The notes under the pieces are model-generated. The model saw only the letters and a program-made list of their open reading frames with translations, ran no database searches and was not told the DNA's origin. Below, piece after piece: positions 1 to 43,683 of a stretch of DNA of 64,000 nucleotides (positions are counted from its first letter, which is position 1; the number at the start of each line of letters is the position of its first letter). Origin of the DNA: Amoebidium appalachense (taxonomy: Eukaryota > Ichthyosporea). The DNA is taken from positions 12,896,001 to 12,960,000 of the forward strand of contig CAVNZM010000004.1 of the NCBI GenBank assembly GCA_963693365.1, given 5' to 3'. A program made the translations under genes and the position numbers.

Positions 1-366
1 GTGTGTGTGGGGGGGGGGGGGGGGGGGGGGGGGGCATGCATCTACACGCCGTTTTTGTCTCATGTGCGAGCATGTGTGGCATGCGAGTGTGGGTGGATGA
101 GCGAGCAATTAAAAGACACACTCGAGAATGGACATTGTGCAGCGAAAAAGACAACATGTGTGTGGGTGGAGTGAATGGTTTAGTGCTATCAATGTGGGGA
201 AGAGAGACGGTGTCTGTAGGCTGCAAGAGGAGGGAGGGAGAGGGGAGGGACTGTGTGCCGGCTGTGATGTGGTTGTCAGTGGTAAGTTAACCAATGACCG
301 ATATAGAGGGCAGTGATGTGAATGCGGGGTGGTGTGGTGGTGGGGTTTGGTGGTGGTGGTGGTGGT

Positions 367-428
<62 letters not shown>

Positions 429-1060
429 TTTAAGGGATGGAGGGCAGGAGGAAAGGAGAGAAGTATTTTTCGGAATTGACTGGATGCATATGCCACCGAA
501 GAAATTATTGCGAGTAGCATATGGGGCACCTTATGGGGGTTCAATGTGTGCAAGTTGGGGGCACGATGATGTCAGTGCCTGGCCAGCCTGGATGCCCTCC
601 ACTCACTGCAATTAATGAATTCTCCCCCCTCCCCCCCTCCCCCTTCCCCCGCCCCGCTCTTCCCCGCTCTCCTCCAAAACACAGACATGCAACTTCATCC
701 CCCCTTCCCCCCCCCCCCCCCCCCTCTTCCCCCCTTCCTCCCCTCCCCCCCCCCCCCCTCCCCCCTCCCCCCCGTGTTCCCTATCCCCTTCCCTACTTCA
801 TTCATCCCCCCTCCCCCTACTCCCCCTTACCACCCCTACTCTCCCCCCCCCCCCCCCCCCCCCCGGCGCCCCCCAATACCCCTTTTCTCCCCGCGCCACC
901 CCCACCCTCTGTTTCTATTCGTGTTTGAGCAGCCAAGGCACCAGCAGGGGCCACGACGACCATGCACCTGCATGTGGTGGCACAGGGCCAAGGAGAGGGC
1001 CCCAAGGAGGGTGGGTGTTCTCCTTTTGGGCCTTGTTGCTGCGCTTGTTCTTGTGTGTTG

Positions 1061-1122
<62 letters not shown>

Positions 1123-2766
1123 GTGGTTAGTGGTGTGTGGGCAGGACGTTGCTTAACGGGATTATTGTTGTATTCTGTGCTGTGCACAAGCAAATTTTGT
1201 GCCCACAACCTCATAATGGAAATGATACCTGCAGTCCCCCCCCCCCCCCCCCCCCCCCCTCCCCCCCTTCACCACCACCACCACCACCACTCCCCATCCC
1301 CCCTCACCACAGCCGGTCACCCACCCACCCACCCACCCACCCATTGCCCGCACGCACACACACACACACACACAAACACATACACACACAAACATGCGCA
1401 CGTACATACACAAAAGTACCCCCCTCCCCCTCTCCCCCCCCCCCCCCCCCACCGGAGAGCAAAAAGCTCAAAAAGAAGCTTCTCGTTTCACACGCACAAA
1501 GACTGGGGCTTGAAAAGGGACGGGGTGAAAAACGGAACATGGACCAAACTTTGTGCTGATGGTGCCCTGTGTCGTGCAGGGATTGATGAGGGGACAGCAG
1601 CAAAGGCCAGTCGGGGTGCAAAGTGCTGCAACATTCTCTGAGTGGCCGGTATATGGGTAGATGCATGCGCACGTACAGGCACCAGACGTGCACGCACACT
1701 GCACCTAGACGCCCCTTTGGCCGGTGTGTGTATAAGCACTGGCATACGCGCACTTGCACAATTACATGTGGGCAGAGGCATGAGCAAACGATAATCACAT
1801 AACACACGTGCATGCGCGTGCACGCACACTCACACATGTCCATACAGGCAGGCACACCCACCCACCCAAATCGTGGTATAGTAGGCATGTTCTCACACAC
1901 TCATACGCACACACTCAATGGAATATTACACCCACACCCCATAAGATATAGACAACAGCAGGTCACGACTGTCCACATGACACATTTTTGTATGATTCAG
2001 TCAAATTTTAGAAGTACTGCTGGGCTAGAGTGCCTTTTTACATGACGTGAATGATATATATCTTGGGTGTACATATTTAGACCGCATGCCCAAGTAGAGG
2101 TGTATTACTTAGAGAAAGAATAGCAGTGACTATTGAGATATGCACGTTGTTAGATATATTATGTACCATCGGCAAGGTTGTCATGTGCCAAAACTATCCT
2201 CTTAGGGCCGGGGCCACACGTAGAAGCAGATATGCAAGACACGTAATAAATAATACCGAACTACTTGACTGCACAAATGCAGGGATGGTACTGCCACAAC
2301 CTTGAAAATCAATATGAGCAACCCTTCAAGAAAGCGTAGTTGCATTCGCATAAGCCCCCAGCAGCCCTCCCCCCCCCCCCCCCCCCAAAAAAAAAAAATA
2401 CTCGCACGCAAGCACTAGCTTGCACGCATGCCACCCCCCGCATGCCCCCCCCCCCCCCCCCCTTCCTTCACGTTTAGCTCTAAATTATGCGATAGCATAC
2501 ATGCCTAATTGTTGCACACATGACTGCATAACTGCCACCCGTTTACATTGCATTCAGCATTCAACAATGCAAACGTATATCACCTCAGATCTACACCACC
2601 AGAGGCTGAAAGTGGCCAACCACATGCGGGATTTAAAATATCTGTATACACCATGTATGGACAGTAGAAACTTAAACTGAGGTCAAAAAAGCCAACTACT
2701 AAAAATCGGAAGGCAAACACGATGAAGTATCAAGTGACAGCAGGCACGTTCTGAGGAACCATCCAA
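1..2766. other. Intergenic, simple-sequence rich; no gene seen
   Basis: No exon with flanking splice signals could be recognised here. The stretch opens with a G-run (10-34), has a longer G-run near 381-427, a pyrimidine/C-run block at about 621-905, a (GT)n at 1063-1119, a C-run plus degenerate CA block at about 1236-1460, and C/A-runs near 2370-2398. Open frames across these blocks translate as poly-Pro, poly-Gly, Cys-Val or Thr-His and are repeat artefacts. The part from about 1960 to 2340 is of ordinary composition and I see nothing in it. Confidence 0.6.
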
Positions 2767-3601
2767 TCACGTTGAGCGTTTTGTATCCCCCGGACTGGTG
2801 GCTGCAACAGTGGTAACTGCATAACCATTGAGGTTGGGAGTGAAATCTGTGGGGTAGGAAAGGGTTAAAAACAGTGGTAGAAACAAGAAAGTATGTGTGC
2901 AGACACAGCCTTGGCATCTTCAGGCTGATAACACAAGGCATAGAGGGAAAAAAACAAACAAACTCGTGCACATGCACTACCCGCCGACCCACACCCCAGA
3001 ACATTACAGTCATACCTCCACGTGCACCCACACCCACACACAGACACCTGGGGTGTGTCCGTTCTCATGACATAGCAAAGCACTGGGTGTAGGAATGTGC
3101 GCGTGTTCCACTGACAGTGAGACATACCTCTCAACTCCCCAGCAAGAGTTTTTAGGTCGGCCCCAGCGGCATAAATGTCCACTGCATCTGATAAGGATGC
3201 GATTGCGTGTTAGTTATGTCAATGCTTCCCCTAATTAGGGAGGTAGGGCACCCCAGTCGCATTTTTAGGCCTCCCCTCCCCCCCCCCCCCCCCCCCCCCC
3301 CTTCTTATATCTAATTAGACCCCTCCTTCCCCGAGAAACAAACTTCGTTTTACCACGCGCACGACCCTCTCACCGATGCTGACCGTCACTTTCATCAAAG
3401 TGATCGATTGCACGGCATATACAAAAAGTAATTGGGCTCGTTGTGCAATCTTGGCGTGACCTTTCCATGAATGTGGATCTGGTTTTGGTTATAATGGAAC
3501 CGGTATAAATATCAAATAGGCCCATTTCCACGCACACAAACCTATTTTTTCTTTTCTTCTCTCTCTCTGCCTCTCTCTGTCTCTCTCTCTCTCTCTCTAT
3601 C

Positions 3602-3634
<33 letters not shown>

Positions 3635-3818
3635 TCTCTCTCTGATATGTATATATATATATAAGTATATATATCCTTACGAGGATATGCCATATAGTAT
3701 ATCTTTTTTTAATTTCAGCAGTCTTTCGTACCGTAACAGGTAGTGTTGCTTTTTCAGTGAAGGTTTTTTGCATGGGTGCCTTGCGCGTATGTGTCTATGT
3801 GTGTGTAAGGGCTTTACT

Positions 3819-3856
<38 letters not shown>

Positions 3857-3863
3857 ATGTGTG

Positions 3864-3904
<41 letters not shown>

Positions 3905-4372
3905 TGTGTGAGCGTGTGTGAGCGTGTGTGTGTGTGTATGTGCACACGCTGCGCATTTGCGGGTTTGTATCATCTTCAGCGGGGCGGAATGTGGGTCACG
4001 GCGGGCAGGAGCCGGCCCCCGGGGACCCAGGCCCCCCCGGGGGAGGGGGGGGGGGGAGAAGGAGTGAGGATCATCCCGGGTGTCAGAAACGAGGGAAGAA
4101 AGCACATGAGCCACAGAAGCATACAGTCTAGTGTAATTCAACGGGATGTCTTGGTGGAAGAGAGAAGGGAGTTGGGGGGGGGGGGGGGGGAGGGGGGGGG
4201 CCTGGGGAAGGGTTGGAGGGGGAAAGGGCGGAGGGGGGACTTGGAAAGTCCTACCATCAAGGGAGGGGATGACCCCCGGTTGAAGGAGAGAAGGTGTATG
4301 CTGTTGTGAATAAACATTAGGACAGACACCTGGCCAGAGCGCACAAACAAGAAACTGAACTATCGAGGACAT
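2767..4372 (-). CDS. Possible small hypothetical protein, four exons, 95 aa
   Basis: Proposed minus-strand exons are 4330-4372 (ATG), 3374-3478, 3128-3187 and 2767-2846 (TGA). All introns are phase 1 and GT-AG, and the joined length is 288 nt, or 95 residues plus stop. The two 3' exons are the best supported: each has a clean TATCAG or CCACAG acceptor, and the joined peptide (DAVDIYAAGADLKTLAGELR, then DFTPNLNGYAV...) is protein-like, without repeat composition. The acceptor of exon 2 is weakly pyrimidine-rich. The ATG of exon 1 was chosen because it lies in frame just upstream of a CAG|GTGTCT donor; further upstream exons are possible. Residues about 30-48 are moderately hydrophobic. I do not recognise the family and give no function. 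It could be the 3' end of a longer gene. Confidence 0.36.
3546..3663. repeat. CT-rich / C-run / (TA)n block
   Basis: A pyrimidine tract of CTCTCT grades into a C-run at 3603-3632, then CTCTCT and a short (TA)n at 3650-3663. It lies inside intron 1 of the small candidate gene at 2767-4372. Simple sequence only. Confidence 0.8.
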
Positions 4373-32673
<28,301 letters not shown>

Positions 32674-34722
32674 ACTTATGAGAGTCAGTGGTGCATTGTT
32701 TGGTTTTGAGTGAAAATTGTTTCCCTATTACCCAGTTGTCTACGTCGACCCCCCTGTTTCCCTACCCCCCTCTACGCACACGCTCACATGAGCAGGGCCA
32801 CACGCGGACACAATAGTATTACTCTGTAAACACTATCACCGCAATTCCCATTCCTCCCATGGCCAGTGCACATTATGTCATACACTGTATCCATAATATT
32901 ACGATACAGCTTTGAAAATGCGTGCCTGTAGCAGTTTCTGGTTTGAAGTATTTGTTGACAAATGGAGCAACGTTGAACATCCATTTTGCCTAACTTTTCT
33001 CTCCTGATAATTATACTTTATAGCACCGCGAATAATCGTGTTTCGTGCAATTGAATATTTTTTCCTGATAGAAGCTTTCATATTTACTTCCGTAATACGG
33101 TATGTAACGGCCGTTCAAAAACCGGCAATGGTACTCAGCCCTAGGCCTGGCCTAGCTAGGCGAAAACCCCTTAGGGCGTGCGCACGCACAGCCACACACG
33201 GCACTCGCATGCATGAACGCATCCAGCAGGTACACGTGTGCACGCAGTGCATCCTAAGCTATTCCTAATATGGCGCTCATGTTGCATGTGCCAGGGCCAC
33301 ACACCGTGAGGCAGATGCACACCAAAAAAAATCGCGCTCTAAAGTTTCGCGGCCCTCCCCCCCCACTTTCTATTGGCTGAAACTGCACCATTTCCCACAA
33401 GCCCAGCACTGGTGGGCCGTGGGCTGCACACTTTCAAAATCTAGCCTACGACTTTGTCTTGCATGTTTGATTTGCGTAAATACAACGATGTAGATTTTTT
33501 ATAGCTTTATTTTCTCTAAATATGAGCGGGTAAGCTCCTCGCCTCCGACGCAGGAGGCACCTGGTTCGAATCCCGGGATGTAGCGCATTGGGGATCGGAT
33601 GCCCTGATGGGACTCGCCTGGGTGCAGAACCGTTAGTATGGCAATGGCCCTCTCCAACCGGGGTAGTCAAAGATCGGATGCCTTGGCTTTTCCGGAAAGT
33701 TTTTGCTTTTGTATTTTCTTCTCCGCGATATCGGTGATTTCTCGATGGCTTCTATTTTGCTGAGCATATCAATAAAGTCATTATAAAAATAATAAAAAAT
33801 ACTGAGAGTTGGGGCGAGCTCACTCCAAAAAACGACCGAAGTGGAACAAGAATATGACGTCATGCTTACGTGATATGATAGGTGATTCCCCCAAAACTCC
33901 AAAAGTTTCCGTGGCCTAGATTGAATTTGTCAGACCCTATTACGTAAGATGTATAAAATGGAAACAAAACCTGCACAAAAGCAGCCAAATACAATTAAGT
34001 TCTATAAATGAATTATAACAGCTTCTATTTTTCACTCCGAAATACAATTATTCTTGGTTAAGTTGGCATAGTTTCTAAAACTTGGAAGTCGGAACTTTGA
34101 AAAGCATAGAGGCTAGGGAGATCTGGCTCAGGAGGCAACCAACCACAATCAGAAAAGCAAGTCATGATTCACGCTGCTGATTGGTTGTGTTCAAGAATGG
34201 AATGCGGTGAAAAGCAGAAAAGCAGTTGCCCTGACTGTTGCCCTGGGCCAACGTTAACGCAGTCTGTAATGTCGCAGCCACACACGAGAGAGCTTACGGA
34301 GAGCGAAGAGGTCAGCGGGTGATTGTTAGGGCTGTTACTTACTTACCTTAGCCGGACAACTTTCTTTTTGCTATGTGTGTGCTTTATACTCCAAAAGAGT
34401 TATACTGAGCAGAATAACTAAGTATTGGCCTCTCGGTTTGCGGCGTGCGAAGCATTTCTTGTTGTTTATGCCAACACCAGCACACGGGGGAGAAGATCTC
34501 GACGTGCTGACAGCTGTCACTTGACGCACCGCAAAACACAGACAATAGTGTCATACCCCACGGTTTGTTGAAGGTTTCCAACATCAACGGCAGCAATTAT
34601 ACTACTTATATACATTTTTTTTTTCTGGGTGTGCATGATTCAACACCCTTATAAGTTGTTTTGCTTTGTTTCGTGTTTCGGAGGCACATCCCTTTGTTCC
34701 GTAGGCCCACAAGACCCCCAAG
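32674..34722. other. Intergenic FOCAD-lipase
   Basis: About 2 kb of mostly non-repetitive, AT-richer DNA. It contains the tRNA-like element at about 33520-33690. An imperfect inverted pair lies at 34141-34152 (AACCACAATCAG) and 34177-34190 (CTGATTGGTTGTGT), about 540 bp before the lipase ATG; its right arm contains an ATTGG (inverted CCAAT) box. No other gene signals were seen. A minus-strand open frame at 33633-33902 has no recognisable motif. Confidence 0.5.
33520..33690 (+). repeat. tRNA-like sequence, possible SINE or tRNA pseudogene
   Basis: A D-arm-like hairpin (GAGC-GGGTAA-GCTC, 33524-33537) is followed by a stem CCTCC/GGAGG and a B-box-like GGTTCGAATCC at 33563-33573. This is the order of a tRNA head. 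No acceptor stem pairs, the anticodon loop is one base short and the T stem has a mismatch, so it is not a working tRNA. The 3' part contains GATCGGATGCC twice (about 33593 and 33672). It could be a tRNA-derived SINE; no second copy was seen in the window. Confidence 0.38.
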
Positions 34723-37999
<3,277 letters not shown>

Positions 38000-38101
38000 A
38001 AGTGGGGGGTGAGGCTTGTGGTTGCACCTCTGACTTGCTGTTATTTTGCTGAGTTTTTTTTTTTTTTTTTCCCGTTAGTTTTTATGGGGTTGTCGGGCTC
38101 A

Positions 38102-38150
<49 letters not shown>

Positions 38151-38938
38151 CGATTTCTATTTTGACCTTAATGAGGTTTGTATGACATATATATGGACGC
38201 GATCAGGGCTAGAATCTCACTAGTTCCTGTTATAATCAGTCGACAGCAAAGTGTCGTTTGTCAGGGCGTGATATGAAAGTATTTTCTGTGATATTGTCCT
38301 TTTTACGATACTTTTCCTTTTTACGAAGGGTTCTTTTTTTGCCGAAGTTGTAATGGACTTGCAGCTTGTTGAGAAGGTGCGCAGAGCAACAATGTGTTGC
38401 AAACTTTGTTAACGTTGTTACCACGGAATCCGCACATGCCAGGGATATCGATTGTAAATATAAATTACTCTTGGCCATTGTATGTGCCGGTGACGGTCTG
38501 AGCCTCACAGAGAGATTCTTCCTGCTCCCCCTTTCCCCCCCCCCCCCCCCCCCCCCCTGCTTCTTGATGTTGCGATTTTTTGTGACTCCTGACGCATATA
38601 AGCCCACGCTCCGTAGTTGTGAACTGCCAGTGTGCATGTACTGAAGGGGTGAGGGAGACTTTGATCCGAGTCGATCAGCCCGAGCACACCGTTTTCTGTG
38701 TTCGGGCGTGGAGGGGGGGGGGGGGGGGGGGGGGAGGGGGGGGGGGGGGGGGAGGGGGTTTCAAGATATTGTTAAATGTTTGTGCGCTTGTGTGTGTGTG
38801 TGTGCGCGCTCGCGTGTGCGTTTGTGTGTGTGCGTGCGTGTGTGTGCGTGTGCGTGTGCGTGTGCGTGTGCGTGTGCGTGTGTGTGAGTGGGTGGGTGGG
38901 TGAATTTTTTTACCCACAAAGCCGGTTTGAGGAGGAAA

Positions 38939-38972
<34 letters not shown>

Positions 38973-39121
38973 TCTCTGTTACTGTACAGAGAACAGGTAT
39001 ATTCGAAAGCAGGATATGACATTAACGCAAGTGATTGATGTGGCACTACGGTGTTGTGGTTGATATATATTGATTATGATGATCAGCTGCAACCAGGAAC
39101 CCCTAGCGCTGCTACCGGCGT

Positions 39122-39181
<60 letters not shown>

Positions 39182-40194
39182 AGAGCGGCCAGAATTGATT
39201 GGGATGGGGCGAGGGAGCGAGAGGAGAGAGTGGGAGAGGGCAAAAAAGAGAGAGAACCAGGGAGACTCTGAGGGAAAGAATCTTGAGTCTAAGTGAGCAG
39301 AAGATCTAGAAAGAGTGTCTTGCCGGCAAGTGAGTGGTGAGAGGAGGGGGGCAGGTGGGGGAGGAGAAAGATGGGGGGGAGGGGGGAGGGGGAGGAGAGA
39401 GAGAAGGGGGGAGGGGGAAGAAGAGAGAAAGAGGGAGTGAGAAAGAGAGAGGGAGAGGGAGAGGGAGAGGGAGGGGGAGGGGGGAGGGGGAAAGGGAGGG
39501 AGGGAGAGGGAGAGGGAGGGAGAGGGAGAGAAGGAGAGAGGGAGAGAGGGAGAGGGGGAGAGAGAGAGAGAGAGAGAGAGGGTGTGTGTGTGTGTATGTG
39601 TGGAAGGTGAAAAAGAAAGAGAGAACGAGCGAGAGCCTGAGACAGGAAGAGAGATGTAGAGAGAATGCGAGCGATTCATCGATAGGTGGCACCACATCCT
39701 TCCGGACTTGTACGTTCATCTTCATTCCACTTGCACCATATATGGCAAATTGCACACCATCTTCTCCAAAAGGGCCAAAAGGCAACAATGCCCATCTGAT
39801 TTATTCATCTGGAAATGTAGGCTGACCATACATCTGCCTTGCAGCCCATACTATAACATACGAAAGTTATCCATGCAGCAAGATGATGATACATGGCTTA
39901 CATGTCTATCTAATCTACGGCTTTATCTATTCTAATCATTGAACTAGTCGATGCAAGGCCTACGGGCATACTGGGTCTCATTCAAGCAATCACAGAGGCT
40001 GAATTATTTACAAGACCTAAACACTTAAGGTGTTCATTCAATTAAGAGCCTTTATTAGTACTGTGACATACCTCAAGAAGGAAAGAATGGCGGGGGGGGG
40101 GGGGGGGGGGGGGGGGGGAGGGGGGGGGGGCACACAGAAACACGGCCGCAAACATTTTGCAAAGATTTACAAGGACACAGGTACACAAGAAACG

Positions 40195-40260
<66 letters not shown>

Positions 40261-40304
40261 AAATAACAAAAAAAAAAAAAAAAAGAAAGAAACACGAACA
40301 CACA

Positions 40305-40355
<51 letters not shown>

Positions 40356-40499
40356 GTCAGAGTGGTGTGCATGTGTGCGCAAAGATGCCTACCAATCAAC
40401 TCATGCACACGGCCACCGTGTGCATTTAATGCAAACACACAAACACAGGCACAGGCGTTCGCCCATGAATAGGCACACAAGCACCCACCCACACATACA

Positions 40500-40543
<44 letters not shown>

Positions 40544-40663
40544 AGACACAACATCATTGTTAGCACATGCGATAAACAAGACATAGCACTCATAGGCGCA
40601 CACGAACAGGGTAACAAACATACGCAAGCATCACACAAAAACATACGAAGGAGACACACACAG
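38000..40663. other. Intergenic between convergent lipase and HINT3-like genes
   Basis: Contains a T-run (38056), a C-run of about 40 (38109-38148), G-runs at 38712-38755 and 38940-38970, GT/CG-rich DNA at 38780-38890, a G-run of about 57 at 39124-39180, a purine block (GAGAGGGA type) at about 39205-39660, G-runs at 40091-40130, C/A-runs at 40197-40285, (CA)n near 40310-40352 and a C-run of about 40 near 40504-40541. Between 39660 and 40080 the DNA is ordinary and I see nothing in it. No exon was supported. Confidence 0.55.
39124..39180. repeat. G-run of about 57
   Basis: Uninterrupted G homopolymer in the lipase/HINT3-like intergenic region, followed by a 450-bp purine-only-like tract of GA and GGGA blocks to about 39660. 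Confidence 0.95.
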
Positions 40664-40884
40664 TCACACACTTGTGGTGTTGAGTCTCCGCACACGCTCA
40701 TGGACCCAGTCAGCACTCACATACCAGGGCATCCACACATTGAACTCGAAGTCATACCACATGCTCTTCCTGTGTGCCCATGGGGCCATGACATGCAGGT
40801 GCATGTGGTGGATGCTGTGCCAAGGTGGCCAGTGGAACCCCATCCTGTGCACCACCAAGCCCATTAGTCTTCCATCCGTGCTGA

Positions 40885-40918
<34 letters not shown>

Positions 40919-41316
40919 CCCCTCTTCTCTTTCCCCCCCCCCTCCCCCCTCTTCTCTTTCCCCCCCCCTCCCCCTCCCCCCTCCCCCAAAGTAAAAAGAA
41001 AAGAAAAGAAAGAAAGAAAGAAACGTTCCCCCAGAACAAATTCTAGTTATCTCCCCACCCCCCCATTTCTTAACCTCCTTTTGTTTCTCCCTCACTGTGC
41101 TCTCCCTCACCTACAACCAAAAAAGGAGAGAAAAAAGAAGAAGGAAAAAGAAAAACCTTCCATGAATAAACCCCGTCTCCCCAAAATGAACAGTTCGAGC
41201 GGCTAGCTCGTTATCCCTCCCTGCTCCATCCTCTCCGGGAGCACATCTGGCTCCTAACTCCCTCCCTCCCTCCCCCCTCCCCTCCCCCCCCCCCCCCCCC
41301 CCCCCCTTCCCCCCAC

Positions 41317-41411
<95 letters not shown>

Positions 41412-42089
41412 ACACACTCCCTCCCTCCCCCCCCCCCCCCCCCAAAAAAACAAAAACAAAAAAAAAAACACCACCACCACACCCGCACATCCTTCCATCT
41501 TTTCTCTACTCTTACTCCCTCAGTAGACTCTGCTAACATATTCCGCCTGCACATACACCCACTGCAAAAACGTGCAACACATGCAGCATTACAGCAAGGT
41601 CCTTACCTAGCATCGTCTGCCGTGTAGTTGTAACGAACAAGAACATCAGTTGCCACCGCCAGCATGTGCTCATCTGCAGATCACGCAACAGCGAGTTAGA
41701 GAAACCCGCACTGCAATATAACAGACAATAAACACACCACAGGCAGGCACACACGTGGAAGTATCATACTGAGGTCAACCAGTCTAGGTGTGCATGAAAG
41801 TACAAGGTGTGGGGCATGCCATCATGGTGACTAATAATAGATCAGTCTGGTCGTTGTATTGGGTCTGGGAAGGGAGAAGCTGAGGGGGTGAGGGGCCGGG
41901 GGAAGGAGAGGGAGAGGAAAGGGGGAGGAGAGAGGGAAGAGGGGGGGGTAAAGGAGGGTGAGATGGGAGAAGGCACGGGGAGCAGGACGGCCCCGGGGGG
42001 TAAAAGCGTCGGAAAGGAGGGGTGGGGGAGGAGGAAAAAGAGGGAAGAGAGCGGGGTGGCAGAATGCAGGAGGGAAGTGAGGGGAGAGA

Positions 42090-42120
<31 letters not shown>

Positions 42121-42304
42121 TCAAAGGATGACAACCCAGCAGTATAAAAATCGATCAAAATGAGGGAAAAGTATGTGAGTACATGGAAGTAAGTGTATGT
42201 CTTACATACATCTCGGTGGGCCACCGTTCCACAACAAAACCCATACATACTTTCGCTTCAGGCTCTCGTTCGTCGTGCTTTCCTTCTTAAATATCATACA
42301 GTGC

Positions 42305-42341
<37 letters not shown>

Positions 42342-43031
42342 AGTCCCCCCCCCTCCCCCCCTCTCCCCCCCTCCTTCCCCCACCGGCCCTCCTCCCCCCA
42401 CCCCCACCCCCACCACTACCACCCCCCCCTTTTCCCCTTCAACCTACAAAAAAAAAAAACCAAAGCAACAGAGAGAGAGAGATAGAGGGGGATAGAGATA
42501 TACAGATAGATAGATAGAGAGGGGGAGAGAGGGGGGGTTTGGGGGGAGGTAGGGAGGGAGAGAGAGAGAGAGAAACACAACCCAACAAAACAATGTCGGC
42601 CTAAACTATGATAGAGCGCGAGGGAAGAAGAAAGAACAGAGCTGTGTTCACACCCCACATAGTACAGTGGGGTGAAGGGGAGAAAGCGGGTCTGGCCCAA
42701 CAAACAAATAGAAAACCGATATACGGCTAGTAGGGAAAGAAAATAGAGAGAAGAGAAATCCAAATCCCGTGAAGGACTGTCAATTAAGAAAGAAATAGCG
42801 TGGCTAAGCAAGATATTGTAAAGAGGTGATGATGGAATGCCTGAGATGTATCTGCATGTGCATATTGGTTTTATTACTAAGCCGAAGCTCAGCAACATCA
42901 ATGGGCGGAAAGCTTACAGGACAGAGGCACGGGGTGGGCCACGGGAGAATAGAACCTAGAGGGAGGTAGGATGAGAAACATTGGGGGGGGGGGGGGGGGG
43001 AGGGGGGAGAGGGGAGGGGCTGATGGCAGCG

Positions 43032-43070
<39 letters not shown>

Positions 43071-43683
43071 CTGAATCACTGCACGAAAAAACGTATGTTG
43101 TAGCAGGATGCTATGCAGGTTTCGGTACCTACACTAGTAGTTGAAACAGATGAAAAAACAGTGAGCAACTAGAGGAAACCTACACAGAACAAGGTCACCA
43201 CCCGTCAGCTCTCTTGCCGTTGGTATGTGCTGCACAGGAACAATCAAGGCATGAAGATCAGACGCTGGATCTCTGTCGTGAAAGGCAGCCACGTACTCAT
43301 CCTGCAGCGTGAATGTAAAGTAAAAATACCACTCCAGAATTTTTGTTTTTCTTTGCTGTACTGATGATATTGCACACACATAATGAAGCTAAGGAAACTA
43401 ACAGAGTTGCACTTGAACAAGGGAAATCATGGCAACATGATCAAACGCCACACAAATGCCACATTCGGTAGAGATGGATCGGGGCCGCACAACCCACCTT
43501 GTAGATCATTCTCGCTGAGTCTAGCTCGCCTGCGACTATCCTGCAAAACACACAAGGGGCAGTGCTATGGTTGTAGTGCCGCTTGGAGAGGAACAAAATA
43601 AGTCCCAAAGACAGAAACACCAGAGGAAGAAGAGCCGTGGCCAGCCGTTTCCATCTTTGCTTTTGCGCTGTGCGCACCAGCAT
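40664..43683 (-). CDS. HIT-family nucleotide hydrolase/transferase, HINT3-like, membrane-anchored
   Basis: Minus-strand exons 43498-43683, 43199-43301, 41607-41673 and 40664-40880 join to 573 nt, 190 aa, TGA; phases 0, 1 and 2 all agree. Residues about 14-33 (LATALLPLVFLSLGLILFLS) form one hydrophobic segment after a basic N-terminus, predicting a signal anchor with the HIT domain on the other side. The HIT domain follows: CVFC (Cys44, Cys47), GELDSARMIYKDEYVAAFHD, LIVPVQHI, then RMGFHWPPWHSI and the HIT triad H144-M-H146-L-H148-V. HIT proteins hydrolyse or transfer nucleotidyl groups from AMP-linked substrates through the central histidine. MGFHWPPWHSI and the C-terminal YVSADWVHERVR resemble human HINT3 and aprataxin-type HITs more than HINT1. 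Human HINT3 has no membrane anchor as far as I recall. The gene diverges from DNAJC7. Confidence 0.88.
41321..41407. repeat. (CA)n microsatellite in HINT3-like intron 3
   Basis: About 85 bp of (CA)n preceded by a C-run (41282-41306) and followed by C/A-runs; it is GT/G in the sense of the minus-strand gene. Confidence 0.93.
43029..43071. repeat. G-runs in HINT3-like intron 2
   Basis: A G-run of about 35 at 43036-43070, with a second run at about 42983-43000. In the sense of the minus-strand gene these are C-runs. Confidence 0.9.

Noticed and set aside
33524-33573. Functional tRNA gene
   Set aside because: Acceptor stem does not pair, the anticodon loop is six bases and the T stem has a mismatch.
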